Shown: positions 1 to 11,941, counted from the first letter of the stretch. The stretch: DNA of 64,000 nucleotides from Ilex aquifolium (GCA_951799425.1 OX637399.1:13322501-13386500), one strand, 5' to 3'. The notes: generated by a model from the sequence alone, not told the origin. Made by a program: numbers and translations.

Positions 1-1397
1 AGATTTTTGTTTTGAAAAGTTGTGTTTTGATGAAAAAATGCAAGGAAAATAGGGTTGGCTAATCCATAGGGGTCATTCCAATGGGAATGCCAAATCGACT
101 CAATTCATTCCTCCAATGGTGTCTCGGTGTTTGATTGATTCGTAGGAAGTGAGGGACTAATGTGGATGTGTTAGGCCCAAGCATGCCCCGTGACAAGTCT
201 ACGGTTATCAAGAGCCCACAACGACGTCCACACTCAATCTAGTCAAACCAAATACTTTACACTATGAGGAAGAACGAAAGAGAGTCGATTTCACATACCC
301 AAGAGGAAAGTACCCTTAGATTAGCTAACTAAATGCTTAGCTACTCATAATGAAAACAAAACCCAACACAAAGTGAAGAGATATGGTATATAAATGGAGC
401 ATGGACTTGTATTAATGCAAGAAAAGAGTTAAACTACAAGAGAAATGGCATTCATAGTCAAAATATAAAGATTTGAAACAAATACCCAAATGTAGAACTT
501 GAAATGCCAGAAAACCCTAGCTAAGCTTGCATACAACTTGAATAAAAGAGTTTTAAGAGAAAAGGGGAAATATTACAAGTAATTTAAAGCTTACAACACT
601 GAAAATGGTGAAGAAATATGAAAAACTCAGCTTTCTCTCTCTAACTTCATCTTCTTCCTTGAGCTTCTCTCTCTAAAACTATGTGTGTAGCTAAATAATA
701 ATGTAGTAGTCCTTCCAATTTCGTCCACAACCCTCTATGGTCTATGAGAACTAAAGTGTAATGTGTGGAGGGAGTATGGACACTGCCACAAGCAACCACA
801 GGCCAACATGCCTGTTCCATGCTTTCCCTCAACCATATCTCTTCTCTCTCTTCCCTTTCCTTTCTTTCTCCTCTTCAACCTGATATTTTTGGTCAAGGAG
901 ATCATCTTGGGTTGTAAAATGTGTCACGGCGTGGTCTGGATGAACAGAGGTGGGCCCACAGAGAAGGTGGAGAAGTGTGGCATGCAGCTGACAAGTCCGT
1001 GTAAAGCCTACCGGTAGAACGATCATAAACCTATCGGTAGAATTTTTTCAGTAAGCAAATTCTGTAGGTAGTTTTTTGGCAGGGGGCTGAGGTAGAAGAA
1101 TTCCAGTGCACTTTTCCTACCAGTAGGTTTTGCTGAACTTCTACCAGTAGGTTTTGCTCTGTCTTAGAATTTCCTTGCTTTCTTTGTGCTCCGGGCCATC
1201 CGTTAAGCCATCCTTTCTTCCCCATTGCCTTCAAGCACTTGATGGAAGGTTAAATGAATGCCCTTACCTACTCTTTACCTACAACACAAAAAACTCCATT
1301 AAATGTGAGATTAAACATATTTCCCCCAATTTTCACCACAAAACAAGCCATGAAGATGCAAAAGACATATAAGATATGCAATATTCTATACTCATCA
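1..1397 (-). repeat. Partial LTR of an Athila-like element (family X), cut by the window edge
   Basis: The stretch is collinear with the LTRs at 4254-5912 and 17775-19413 but clearly diverged. Shared blocks are a T-rich stretch next to a GTGTTTTGATGA block, the 'ggtcattccaatgggaatgcc' region, and the Cys/Phe-like control block around 120-260. On the minus strand the LTR starts TGATGAGTATAG at 1397, directly after a polypurine tract, so this is the 3' LTR of a minus-strand element. Its 3' end lies outside the window. Degenerate TACCGGTAG and TACCAGTAGG palindrome relatives occur around 1010-1160, where the other LTRs carry GTACCGGTAC arrays. Confidence 0.75.
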
Positions 1398-1413
1398 CAC
1401 TCCCCAACTTGAG
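1398..1413 (-). other. Polypurine tract of family X element
   Basis: The minus strand reads CTCAAGTTGGGGAGTG immediately before the LTR start TGATGAG. This matches the AAGTTGGGGGGTG tracts that precede the other Athila LTRs here (5913-5925, 59544-59556). In this family the tract primes plus-strand DNA synthesis. Confidence 0.75.
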
Positions 1414-1715
1414 TTTTTTTAGTCCCTAGCAAACTTTATTATCAATTCACAACACAATAAAAAAAACTATCCATTCATGTTGAGTAATTCACCAAGCAAC
1501 CAAAACACTCAAACCATAAAGCAATTATGTAAATGAATTGGGCAAATTGAAATGAAAAAAATGTGGTTCTTTCATGAACAACTTCCAAACGGTTCAATAC
1601 AATGATTTTGAAACAAAAACAAAACGGCATCTGATCCTAGAGACTGTTCTACTTGGCTGCCTACCTCTAAACCCTAAGTGTAAACTACCAAAAGCAATAA
1701 AACCAAAAGATCTCC

Positions 1716-2468
1716 TTACTCCTTGTCCTCATCTCCTGTCCCCTCTTCCTCATCATCATCATAGTCGCTGCCCTTCTCATCACCAAAGTCCTCATCGTTG
1801 GAACCCTCCACCTCAACAATAGTAGAAGCCATGGGAGCAAAGGTAGAATGCCTTACAGTAGGAGGCGAAGGCACATCGGGGATCTGCTCCCCCATAAAAG
1901 TGTGCTCGTACATCCAAGTCATCATCAAGGAGAGCCGATGCATAGTCCCACCAAGGTCATCCATCCTCCTCTCCATAGCGTCTAGGCGCTGAGAAACTGT
2001 GTGAGGCGGGGCAGTGGTGGATGGCTCGGCAGTGGATGGCTCAGCTCTAGGTGCCTTTGCCCTCTCCCCTCCTGTCATCGCCGTTCTCTTGGTGCTACTA
2101 GACTTCCCAATAGCCTAGAACTCCGGAGGTAGCAACACATCTGAGGGGTAGGCTTTGACCTTGGAGTGGTAGCACATCCTTGTAACCAAGTCGGCAAATG
2201 GGAGATTTGCCTTTGGCTTCCTAGCCTGGGCAAACTCCTTCATGAATTCCCAAATCAACAGGGCCATGTCCATCCTCTTTCCCGTCATGAAAGCTTGGAG
2301 GAGGGCAAGCTTATCTTCCCCTCGGGTCTTCTCTGCACCCTGGGGCATCAAGTTGTAATGCAAGACTTTGTTCATCACACCGTATGAATGCTTGAGGGCC
2401 CCGACTAGAATTTTTCCTTTGAATTATGTCGGGTTCTCATACATCAAATGTACGTACTCCGGGAGTGA
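1716..2468 (-). pseudogene. Athila ORF3 (post-pol protein) remnant, family X
   Basis: Minus-strand frames at 2378-2115 and 2078-1716 join in one reading order and resemble ORF3 of element Y at 6222-7158. Shared blocks are LLH/LHYNLMP(R/Q)GAEK, (A/F)ALLIW, LPF(A/G)DLVTRMC and SQRLDA/PQRLDA, and both proteins end in a highly acidic Asp/Glu tail. The downstream-of-pol position and these blocks resemble the domain annotated in plants as 'putative plant transposon protein'; its function is unknown. A TAG stop lies between the two open stretches near 2115. The N-terminal half is missing: around 2424-2485 the reading switches abruptly to the gag of another element, so this copy is dead. Confidence 0.7.
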
Positions 2469-4096
2469 TGGGGTCGGATGACTCAATGACATGTTGCCCC
2501 TTAGGGTTCTCTTGGGGTTGAGGGGAAATTTTCCCTTCTCTTGTTGTGATAACCCTATGGCATTGGTGATCTTTGTGAGTTGGTCCGAAATGTTGTTATT
2601 GAAGGTGGTTTGACTTTGAATGAAGTTATAGAGTACATCCTCCAAGTTCCTCTTATGGGGAGGTTGGTAGGTGGGAGGATTTGATGGACCTTGTTGGGAG
2701 AAGTTTTGGGGAGGCAGACTTTGGGAGAAACTCTGTGAGGGTGGATTGGATGAATACCCTTGCGGATTGGACCTGGGGTATTGGGAGCTATATGCTTGCC
2801 CTTGACCTTGGTATTGGTTGTGGTGTTGACCTTGCTTAGGCGGCACGGGAGATGTGTATGTGTTTGATCCATGAGGGACGGGGTTGTCATTTCTCCAACT
2901 GAAATTAGGGTGATTACTCCACCCCGGATTATAAGTGTTAGCATTTGGAGAAAATGAGTGACTCGGTTGATTGAAGGCATGGACTTGTTCATGGTATGTT
3001 TCCTTAAGTGCCGAAATGCTCGGGCACTCCGATATGGGATGCTCGACACTCTCACAAATTGAACAAACCCCCTCGGTCTTTGACATATGTGACACCTCAT
3101 GCCTCCTATTGACCTCAAGACTATCAACTTTCCTCGATAATTTGGCAATTTGTGAAAGCAAGTCTTCCCGGTCTCTCAAATCATAGATCCCCCCCTTTGT
3201 GGCTGACTACTACCCGGAGATGTCCTAGGTACATCGTTAGGATCCCTAACGTCCCAAGATTGTGCATTTTGAGCCAATGTACTAAAGTAGTCTAGGGCTT
3301 CATCAGGGTCTTTGTTCAAGAACTCGTCATTGCACATCATGTCAATGAATTGTCTATGGGTTGGTGTAATTCCTTCGTAGAAGAAACTTACCAATTGCCA
3401 CGACTCAAAGCCATGATGTGGTAAGGATTGCAACAACTCTTTGTAACGATCCCAGCATTGATAAAATTGTTCATTGGGCTTCTCAGAAAAATTTTGAATT
3501 TCCTTTTCCAAAGCAGTGGTTCTATGAACCGGAAAAAATTTATTCAAAAATACCGAAACCATTTGAGCCCATGAGGTAATGGATCGAGGTCGCATGCCAT
3601 CGAACCATGATTTGGCCTTATCACTAAGGGAGAAAGGGAACAATTTCAATCGAGCTATGTCCTCCATAGCATAGTTGGCATTGAATGTTGCAACTATATC
3701 CTCAAACCCTTTTATGTGCCGGTATGGGTTTTCGTTTTCAATCCCATGGAATGTAGGAAGTAGTTGCAACATCCCCGGCTTAACTTGGAAAAGCTGAGCT
3801 TGGACTGGGAGGAAGATGCATGAGGGTGTGGTGCTACGAGTTAGATGGAGGAAATCCCACATAGACCTTGCTGGAGGATCCATTGGAATGTTATTCCCCT
3901 CATTCATAGGAGGAGGAAATTGCACTCGTGGGTTGGGCATTCTAGGTGGTTGCAATCCCCCACCCCCTTGAACGTTTGGATTTGCACCGACATTCTCGAA
4001 ATTATCACCCGCATCCTTGGGTGGGTCTTGGTTGATGTTCATGTTGGGGCCTAAGGGTTGTCTAACTAATCGGTTTTGTTCGTCCCTTCCCCACAT
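2424..4096 (-). pseudogene. gag: Athila Gag, left copy (frameshifted and 3'-truncated)
   Basis: Gag is the structural protein that packages element RNA. The minus-strand ORF from 4096 carries the retrotransposon Gag core: a block around FPFSLSDKAKSWF, then SWAQMVSVFLNKFFP, then QFYQCWDRYKELLQSLPHHG. It stops at 3176. A second frame (3179-2424, shifted by one base) continues with IYDLRDREDLL, a single CX2CX4HX4C zinc knuckle (CSICESVEHPISEC) and a Gln/Pro-rich tail. The frame breaks at a run of seven G near 3186. The C-terminus runs past the gag homology, which ends near 2485, into ORF3-like residues of family X. The DNA is almost identical to 15934-17617. Confidence 0.85.
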
Positions 4097-4231
4097 GCAA
4101 CAAACTATCTACAAATGAAAATATACACAAACAAGAATATATACACAAGACAACGTACCTAAGCCCGTGATGAAGATCACGGGACTTACCTCCGTGGTCC
4201 GAAAATCACCTTCTTGGTTTGACACTTGCCT

Positions 4232-4249
4232 TCCCTCGCAACAGCGCCA
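4232..4249 (-). other. Primer binding site, tRNA-Asp type (degenerate)
   Basis: The minus strand reads TGGCGCTGTTGCGAGGGA, which matches the Athila primer site TGGCGCCGTTGCCGGGGA except at a few positions. It sits four bases from the LTR end at 4254. The intact site is at 56360-56377. Confidence 0.8.
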
Positions 4250-4253
4250 AAAA

Positions 4254-5912
4254 TGCTTGATGAAAAACGTTGTTGTTTCCTAACCTCTAAAAACCATCCC
4301 TTAGAATGTGTAGTGTATGGATAAAGGGGAGTGTCACTCTCCCTTGGGATGATGTCAAAAGAAAGGGCAACGGAATGGTGGATGGAATGAAATGTATGAA
4401 ATGCGTGTGTGAACAAAAATGCTCCCCAAGCGCAAGGAGACTTTTGCGGGTCGTGTTTTACTTGGTGGTATTCCAATGTCGTTTCCACGAGGAAGGAAGT
4501 AAACAAAGGGGAAGGTGATTTTAAGTAAAAGAAAGTGTAAAATCTTTGTGGTTGAAGATTTGTTTGGTGAGTGTGTGTTGATGAAAATGCAGTGAGAAAC
4601 AAATGTTGGTAAAGCCAAGAGGTTACTCCAATAGGAATGCCATCTCAACTCGAATCCCTCCTACGATAGAGCATGAATGAACGATTGATTCATGGGAAGT
4701 TGGGGATACTAAGGGTGAGTATCTAAGCATAAACCGTGACTAGGCCTACGGAATATCAAAGACTCACCAATTTATCCACCCACAACCCAGTCAAACCGAA
4801 TCATTGATCTCCGGAAAGGGAGAAGAATGAGTTGACATGGCATACCCAAGAGGAGATTCCCCTTGGTTTTACCAACTAAAGGATTTAGCTACTCATGCTT
4901 GTAATGAAGTTGACTATGTAAGAAAAATGCATTGCAAGAGAGGAAGTTCTTGAATAGCTAAAATGCAAGTAGACAGAAATTAGAGAAGGATGCATTTAAG
5001 ACCCATTTACAGCTAAGAAAATGATGAACCTTGTTGCATTAATGGTGAGAAGTTAAGAGAGCATTAAACTAACAATGAACTTGAAGGAAAACAAAATTCA
5101 TGGTATTAAAATTAAGCTTGAAATGTTCTTACAGCAGATTACAAGACAATGCAGTGAAGAAAATGCAAAAATCTGAAATTTATCTCTCTAGAATACTATT
5201 CATCATCTTCTCCAGACTTTCTCTCTCTATATCTATCTATTTCTGCCTCCTCCTACCAATATTGAATCTCTCTGGTCTTGCTAGACTTGGCTCTCCAAAA
5301 CGTGCATGGGGAGGTCCCCTAGTCTCCAGAGAATGACCTCCATCAGTAGGGGTGCAGTAGTACTGGGCTGGACAGAAGGGTTGGAGAGTTTGTCTGCACA
5401 CCCAGATCTTCTTCTCTCCTCTCTCCTCATTTATTACCAAGACTGCAACTTGTAATCATAGGTGTAAAAAGGGGTAACTAGCATTGTAGGTGCGTCAGGG
5501 GAGCAGGGGATGTCTGTTGGTGAGTCCCTCAAATCAGCAATCATGAGTTGCAGAGCAGTTGGGCTGATCAGGCAAGGCGTACCGGTACGGCGAACTCCAG
5601 TGGCTTGAGCGTACCGGTACGGTTTACTCCAGTAGCCTTAGCGTACCGGTTCGCGTACCAGTACGGTTTGGCTGGTTTCTTGATTTTTTGATTTCCTCCT
5701 CCACTGAGCTATCCACAAGCTGTCTTTTCATCTTTATTTGCCTCACATGATTGGGAAAGGCCTTAAGAGGTCTCATTTAGCACCATTTAACTGCAAACAC
5801 CAAATATCATCGTTAAGAGTTCAATTAACCTAACTCCCATCATTTAAATCTACAAAAACAATTAAAAATAGATGATTAGCACATCAAAATATACAAAGTT
5901 TTGTGCTAATCA
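4254..5912 (-). repeat. Shared middle LTR (Athila element Y, 1659 bp)
   Basis: On the minus strand it begins TGATTAGCACAAAAC at 5912 and ends ...CATCAAGCA at 4254, giving TG...CA termini. It is nearly identical to 17775-19413 but 20 bp longer. Most of the length difference lies in the array of GTACCGGTAC palindromes (5579-5665), which is organised differently in the two LTRs. A polypurine tract abuts its start and a PBS abuts its end. It therefore serves as the 3' LTR of the body on its right and the 5' LTR of the gag fragment on its left. Confidence 0.9.
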
Positions 5913-5925
5913 CACCCCCCAACTT
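5913..5925 (-). other. Polypurine tract of element Y
   Basis: The minus strand reads AAGTTGGGGGGTG directly before the LTR start TGATTAGCAC. It is the same tract as at 59544-59556. Confidence 0.85.
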
Positions 5926-6221
5926 AGGTTTTGCTAGTCCCTTAACAAAAGATTATTTTCAATCACAAAACAATAAGTATAATGCACACCCAATCCATTT
6001 AGCTAACCATTCATTCAATCAATTAAAAAACATAAATCATAATGCAATTTCAAAATAACATAGACAAGATTGAATCCGAAATTGTGGTATTTTCATTAAT
6101 GTGTTCTGAAGTTGGAGGACATAATGTAGGACAACAAAAGAGACAAAATAGCCTACGACTCCATTCCATCCAATTCAATCCTAAAAGAAAAAATACAAAC
6201 TATAAACTACTACATATCATC

Positions 6222-9200
6222 CTAATCATCACCAGAGCCATCATCCTCCTCGGACTCTTCACCTTCATTATACTCCTCACCCTCCCCCGATTCTTCAGTT
6301 TCTTCATCATCATCCTCCTCCTCCTCCTCCTCGACTGTTGTAGGGGCAGAGGGGACAGAAGCAGAAGGATCAGTGGCCAGATCTGGTCTAGTGGGCACTT
6401 CTGGGATGGGTCTCCCAGGGAAGGTATGTAAAAACAACTCTTGCATCATAGCCTCTATTCCTAGCACAGTAGCCTCGATCCCATGCACTGTAGTCTCTAG
6501 TGCATCGAGGCGCTGAGGGATTGAACGGGGAGGTGCTGCAACGGATGGCCCAGTAGATGAAGATGCCTTGGGGGCCTCAGAACCAGCAGCCATGTTCTTT
6601 GCTCGCTTTCCTCGACTCATTGCTTTCTTTTTCTTTTTACTGGTCTTGCCAATGGCTCCAAACTCAGGCGAGGTAATCTTGTCGAATGCATAGCCCTTAA
6701 CCTTGAATTACATGCACATCCGGGTTACCAAGTCCCCGAATGGTAGTTTAATCATGGGCTTCTGCAATTCAACGAAAATTTTCATTTCTTGCCAAATAAG
6801 AAGGGCAAAGTCAACGGCCTTCCCAGAAATGACTGCATCCAAGAAGGTCAGCTTCTCTATGTTTGGCTTCTTTTCAGCACCCCTTGGCATAAGATTGCAG
6901 TGGAGGAGCTTGTTCAGCAATCCATAAGTGGGCTTGAGTCTCCCACTTTGCACTGTCCCTTTGAAATCTCCAGGCTCTTCATACATCAACTCAACCAATT
7001 CAGAAATTTTCTTGGATCTGGTGATGTTATGGGGATAGACAAGCGTAAACTCCGGTGGCCTCTCGTACCCTCCCAAGAGTGTGGCAATGACATCCGGGGT
7101 CACCACAAACACCTTTCCACGGACGTTGGTTTTTAGGATTTCCACACCATCCACCTCAAACACTGATGAGCACAAAATATTGTATATTTGAAGGCCTCAT
7201 TACATTCATTTTAACTCAACTTTTGCATATAAGTACTTAGTGTTAACCAATTTATGAATAATGTTGAATTTTCAATATTGTAAGTTTTTATAGCTTAAAT
7301 GATTGATTTTAGGACCTTGCAACTATGATGGATGTGTGGTGAGGGCATGGACACATTACATGAAGATTTGGAGGCTTAAAAGTGAAGAAATCAAGGAGGT
7401 ATTGGTGTTTGGGAACAAAAGCACCAGCAACCACACCATCTGGAAGCATAGCCTCGGTATTCCTCCATTTTTACCATGATCAGCATCTAATCTGAAAAAG
7501 TTCAAAACATGAAAGTTCTAGATCTGGATGTCTTCTGTATGGTTTCAAAATTTCAGCTCCATCCAACGGTTGGATCAAAAGTTATGTCAATTCTACGAAA
7601 AGTGATCTAGAGCAGAAAATAGTACCGGTACACAGTACCGGTATGGTACCGTTCCGGAACTGCGTACCGGTACTTCGAACTCCATAAGGTTTAGAGTACC
7701 GGTACACAGTACCGGTACGCCATGCCTGACAACCCAGAATCGCCTGCAATCATGCTCCACTTGCTTGGGGGTCCCACCTACACTTCTCCCACGCCTAGCC
7801 CGACATTTTATCCCTACAACCATGCCTCCTACACCCTAATTGAAGACATTTGGAGGCAATGGCATTAATGAGGATGGGAGAGAAGGGGGCTGCCAGGGGA
7901 GTTGTAGGCTAACCTTCTCCTAGCCTGTCCAAGCTTCAACTCAGCCTCCTATTGATGGGAGGCCTACACACAGCTAGGGGGGACCACCATGCACGAAAAT
8001 TGAAGGCCAACTCTCCATTATATTCAGCATTTACACATTGTATTGAGAATGGCTACCTAAGCTTAGTTTTAGTTCCATGTAGAAGATGATAAATAGTGTA
8101 ATGTAAGTTTATGTTTTTGCATTTTCCCTTCCAGTTCAATTGTTGTAAGCTTTAAACTTCTTGTAATCTTCATTCCTTGCACTTTAATCTTAGTTGTTTC
8201 AAGTTTATTCCAAGTTTACTTGCATGTTCTTCATTTCACCATTGTTGCTTCAAGTTTTCTTCATTTCATCTTTTAAAATGGGTATTGCATATTTTCCTTC
8301 ATAGCTTTAGATTTCTTGCTTCAAGTTAAGTTTCATGCTTTAAATCTTCATTTCTCTACAATGTCTTTCATTTACATTATGCTTGTCTTTCTTTTATGCA
8401 TGAGTAACTAGCTTTTAAGTTGGTTAATCCAAGGGAGAATTCCACTTGGGTATGTCATTCCAACTCTCTTTCATTCCTTCTCTCGGTGTATGATGGCTCG
8501 GTTTGACTGGGTTGAGGGTGGATAAGTTGGTGAGTCTTTGATATTCTGTAGGCCTAGTCACGGTTTATACTTAGATACTCACCCATTTTATCCCTAGCTT
8601 CCCACGAATCAATCGTACTTCTAAGCACCATTGGAGGAAGGCTTTGAGTTGGCTTGGCATTCCCATTGGAGTGAACCTTTTTGATTAGCCAACACTTGTT
8701 TTCTTGCATTTCCATTCACAAACACAACCACAAAACTCAAACAAAAGATTTTTCACTTTCTTTACCTTTTGCAAAATCACCTTCACACACTTGAACTTTC
8801 CTTCCCTGAGGAGACGACCTTGGAATACCACCAAGTAAAACACGACACGCGAAAGACTCCTTGCGATTAGGGAGCACTTTTGTTCACATTTCATTTGCAT
8901 TTTCATTCATTCCATCCTCCATTCCGTTGCCCTATCTCTTGCATCATTCTGAAGGAGAGTGACACTCCCTTAATCCTATAAGCCATACATACATTGAGAG
9001 ATGATGTTAAGAGGTTAGGGAATACAACAGTGTTTTCAATCAATCAGACACCCAGAGCATCTGGTAAAATTCCCTACACATCGACAGGTTGTACCCCTCA
9101 ACCGGCTCAAACCAGAACTTCATACCAAGTGCTTCAATGATTTTTATGGCCTCGTTCCTAGGGGTGAGAGAGATGGAGTCCAGGTACCTTTCATAAGTAA

Positions 9201-9354
9201 CCCCTTTCTCCTGGATCAGTCGATTCCTAGCCTCATTTTTTGATTTCTTTCTCGGTTCATTTATATCCCCACTCGACCCCTCTCCACTTCTTTTACGACC
9301 ACTTGAGCCTTCGGGTGGAGGGGATTTGTGTCCCGTTGTCTTGGTGCGGGCCAT
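6222..9354 (-). pseudogene. Athila ORF3 of element Y, split by a solo LTR
   Basis: This is the protein gene downstream of pol, in the position called env-like in Athila; its role is not established. The reading starts at MARTKT (9354) with a basic, Ser/Gly-rich N-terminus and a block around RNEAIKIIEALGMKFWFEPV. It is interrupted at 9052 by a plus-strand LTR and resumes at 7158 with VRGKVFVVTPDVIATLLGGY, LLHCNLMPRGAEK, FALLIW and LPFGDLVTRMC. A TAA stop lies at 6708; the same frame continues through a Lys-rich stretch and a heptad-like region (PQRLDALETTVHGIEATV) to a very acidic tail ending at 6222. No signal peptide or clear transmembrane pair was seen, so an envelope function is not supported. 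It resembles the 'putative plant transposon protein' domain. Confidence 0.75.
7164..9046 (+). mobile_element. Solo LTR of an Athila-like family (1883 bp)
   Basis: It starts TGATGAGCACAAAATATTG and ends ...TTCAATCAATCA. It is collinear with the LTRs of the element at 54492-61421, including the early 'ctcaacttttgcatataagt' block, the GTACCGGTAC pair at 7621-7720 and the 3' control region. No PBS, PPT or internal sequence flanks it, and it sits inside ORF3 of element Y in the opposite orientation. Flanking five-base sequences are AACAC (7159-7163) and GACAC (9047-9051), a TSD with one mismatch. This fits insertion of a full element followed by LTR-LTR recombination. Confidence 0.85.
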
Positions 9355-9728
9355 GCATAGCAACAGTGCCCCCATCATCAGAAAAGTACAAAGGGCGAAG
9401 AGGAGACTCTCAATTGGGTCCATGGTCACTTGGAAACACCCTAGAGAGCGAGCCATTTGAGAGATTTGAAAAAGTTTTGAGAATTGGAGAGAGAAGAGGG
9501 TTTGGGGAATTTCGGCAATTAGGGTTTCCACAAGGTTGATTTCCACTCAATCAAAGAACAAGGGAGAGGATTTGAAAGATTAAAGGGAGCTTGGTGTGAT
9601 TGGAAGCTTAAGGGTTGATTTCGGGTGAGAGAGGGGAGTGAAAGGGGGCTGTATTTTAGGAGGGAAATGAAAGACGTTTTAAAACAAATCGATTAAAAGC
9701 CCTAAACCTTGGCTTCCCAGGAAAAACG
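9355..9728 (-). other. Leader upstream of ORF3, no recognised gene
   Basis: The minus strand stays open upstream of MARTKT to 9546 (64 extra codons), but those residues resemble nothing known and are probably leader. Nothing else was recognised. Confidence 0.4.
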
Positions 9729-9841
9729 TACCGGTACGCGTACCGGTACGTCGAACTCCAGTGGCATAAGCTTACCGGTACAGTTATCTCCAGTAGCCTT
9801 AGCGTACCGGTATGCGTACCGGTACGCGTACCGGTACGGTT
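9729..9841. repeat. Array of GTACCGGTAC palindromes inside element Y
   Basis: About six exact or one-off copies of GTACCGGTAC, some joined as CG-linked dimers, separated by the spacer types AACTCCAGTGGC and CTCCAGTAGCC. The same palindromes and spacers occur in the Y LTRs (5579-5665, 19099-19168). Here the cassette lies in the internal region between pol and ORF3. Confidence 0.85.
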
Positions 9842-9899
9842 TGGCTGACTCCCTGAAAATTCCTGCTGAGCAGCCCTTCACTACTCCTTTTCATTTTAG

Positions 9900-11760
9900 G
9901 ACCTCCCCTATACATTCTAACACTATTTTCATGACCTCTACTCTACCCCAAAAATGTACTCCACTTATGAACCACAATCCGAACCATCATGCCCAAATTA
10001 TTACTGAAATTGTGAAGTGATTTAAACTTTTAAAGCATTCAACGTACAAGGAATGGATTTCTATTCTTAACCATCAAAATGAACACCCAAAATGCTAGTC
10101 ATATAATGAATAACAACGACATTCTTAATTCTTTTCAAATATCAAAAACTTGAGTCATATTCCCTCATTCTTGCAAGCATGGAGCTATTTGACAGATTTC
10201 TCAAATGATTGAACTAAGTATACATGAGCCACACCATAGTCTTAGATACTAGTCTAAAGTATGCACCTACAAATTTATTTTCAACTCGAGTGTGTGTGAA
10301 GTTTAACAACCAATTTGAGCACTTACACAACGGAATTCACATTCGAATAGCCAGACAAATTCAGTTTCGATGCAAAACTCACCAAGGGTCACTCTTAAAC
10401 AATGAAATACACTCAAGTTATCCTGGTATGCACTCCATGTGTACATGTGATATAGAATCTTGTGTTCAAAACAAAGTGTGCTCACATGTAATCCAAAAAT
10501 GAAGTTCATATATGAAAATGAAGCGACCTTGGCATAGTCTCATGAACAGAATGCTAGGGCATTAGGTAGTAAGACATGACTCATCATTTCCTTTGAAATT
10601 ATGAACCTCCCATGCTTCTCTAGATCACTTGGGACTTTAAGGGTTATAATGGGGCCTTGGGGTGATGTCTAGGTAAATGAAATGAAGGATATAGGATAAC
10701 GAAGAGAGTTGTTCCGAGTGTATGACCTTTATTTCAAAAAGATCTCCCTTTTATGGGATTTCTAGGCTAACACCATCACCACAATCTTTGTTTCTTTTCT
10801 TTAACATTTTCCTTTTCATTCTCCCTTTCTTTTTCTTCTTTCACCCCTTTTTCTCCTTTTCTTGGATTTTCATTCTTTTTTTTTTTTTCGTTCAACTCTT
10901 TGAATTTCAACATCATTCATCCCTTTTTGTTTGAGTTTCCACACCATACTTCCTTCTCCTTTATGATCAAATCATATCCAGCTCTAGGAACAACCAAGGT
11001 GAGGTAGATATTAATCATTTTCATTGGCTTGGTCAAATGTGTGGCATAGAAACGATTTTACAATTAAGGCTCAATCACGGCACTAGGGATAAATTTTCAC
11101 AAGAAAAAGGGCAAAGGCTCAAAATTTTCAATGATGGCCTAAGATCACTTCCAGGTCCGCATGGGATGGCATTAAACGTTCAAGACAAATCAGTCTACTA
11201 CCCAAATGCAACTAACCAAAACAAGCATAATGAGACTATTGAACAAATTTGACATTGAAAAATTGTTCTTTGAGTAATTGTAAGTTCCCTCCAAAAGGAT
11301 TTTGCACTAAAGCTCTCATGGGTCCTTATTCATCTCTACTACTTACGTCAAGCTTAAAACATGAATCCAATCCATAAATTGCCGAATTTTCACCATCAAA
11401 AATCACATACAGTTGAATTCAAAAATCAATACATATGTGATACTTATGCATAGGATCAACTTCCATAGAATGCTCATGTGCACAAAGTTCACAACAAAGA
11501 TCAACATGTCATCCAACTCACACACTCTTCATGAAGGAATACAGGTCAACAATCAGATATTTTTCATCAAAAATTTTCAACAATTTCACATATTTTTCAC
11601 TAATGCAAGTGTGAAAGGTGAATTTTTCACCCCAAAATTTTGTGTTTGGTGTTATCCACAAAAAAAAAAAAAAAAATTCACAACCATTGGTGTAGCATGC
11701 ACCTCACCCCCCAACTAGATTCATGCATTGTCCCCAATGCAACAAAAAGATATGGTATGC
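9900..11760 (-). other. Conserved noncoding region between pol and ORF3 of element Y
   Basis: No sustained coding frame is present. The region is collinear, in reverse complement, with 57700-59380 of the non-autonomous element. Matching blocks include 10610-10800 with 58730-58900 (an 'aaaagggagatctttttgaaataaaggtc' type block) and 10230-10560 with 58955-59150. It is the longest noncoding match between two diverged Athila families in the window, so it probably has an RNA-level or cis-acting role. That role is inferred. Confidence 0.7.
11705..11716 (-). other. Internal polypurine-tract-like site downstream of pol
   Basis: The minus strand reads AGTTGGGGGGTG, the core of the terminal polypurine tract, about 226 bp after the pol stop and 5.8 kb before the 3' LTR. 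The matching site in the non-autonomous element is 57851-57863. Confidence 0.6.
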
Positions 11761-11941
11761 ACTGAAGGACAGTAAAAAGATAGATATGGTTAGAGTACAC
11801 CTCGCAATTGAGCTTCAACAAAAGTACCAATATCTGAAACTCAGAAGATCAATACTATACAACCAAAGAAAGTAAGTGACATAGAATAAAAATGACATAA
11901 GTAAATAAAAGCAATTGTACACTAACAACCATAAATACAAG

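Noticed and set aside
2555..3148. Second-frame minus-strand ORF of 197 codons inside gag
   Set aside because: Overlaps the Gag frame that carries the zinc knuckle and the Gln/Pro-rich tail; the alternative frame has no domain.
6042..6431. Plus-strand ORF of 129 codons with a Leu/Ile-rich segment
   Set aside because: It is antisense to the acidic tail of Athila ORF3; Asp/Glu codons read backwards give Ile/Leu. Not a gene.
6222..9354. ORF3 as a viral envelope glycoprotein
   Set aside because: No signal peptide, no convincing transmembrane anchor and no cleavage site were seen; an acidic tail and basic N-terminus fit a nuclear or RNA-binding protein better.
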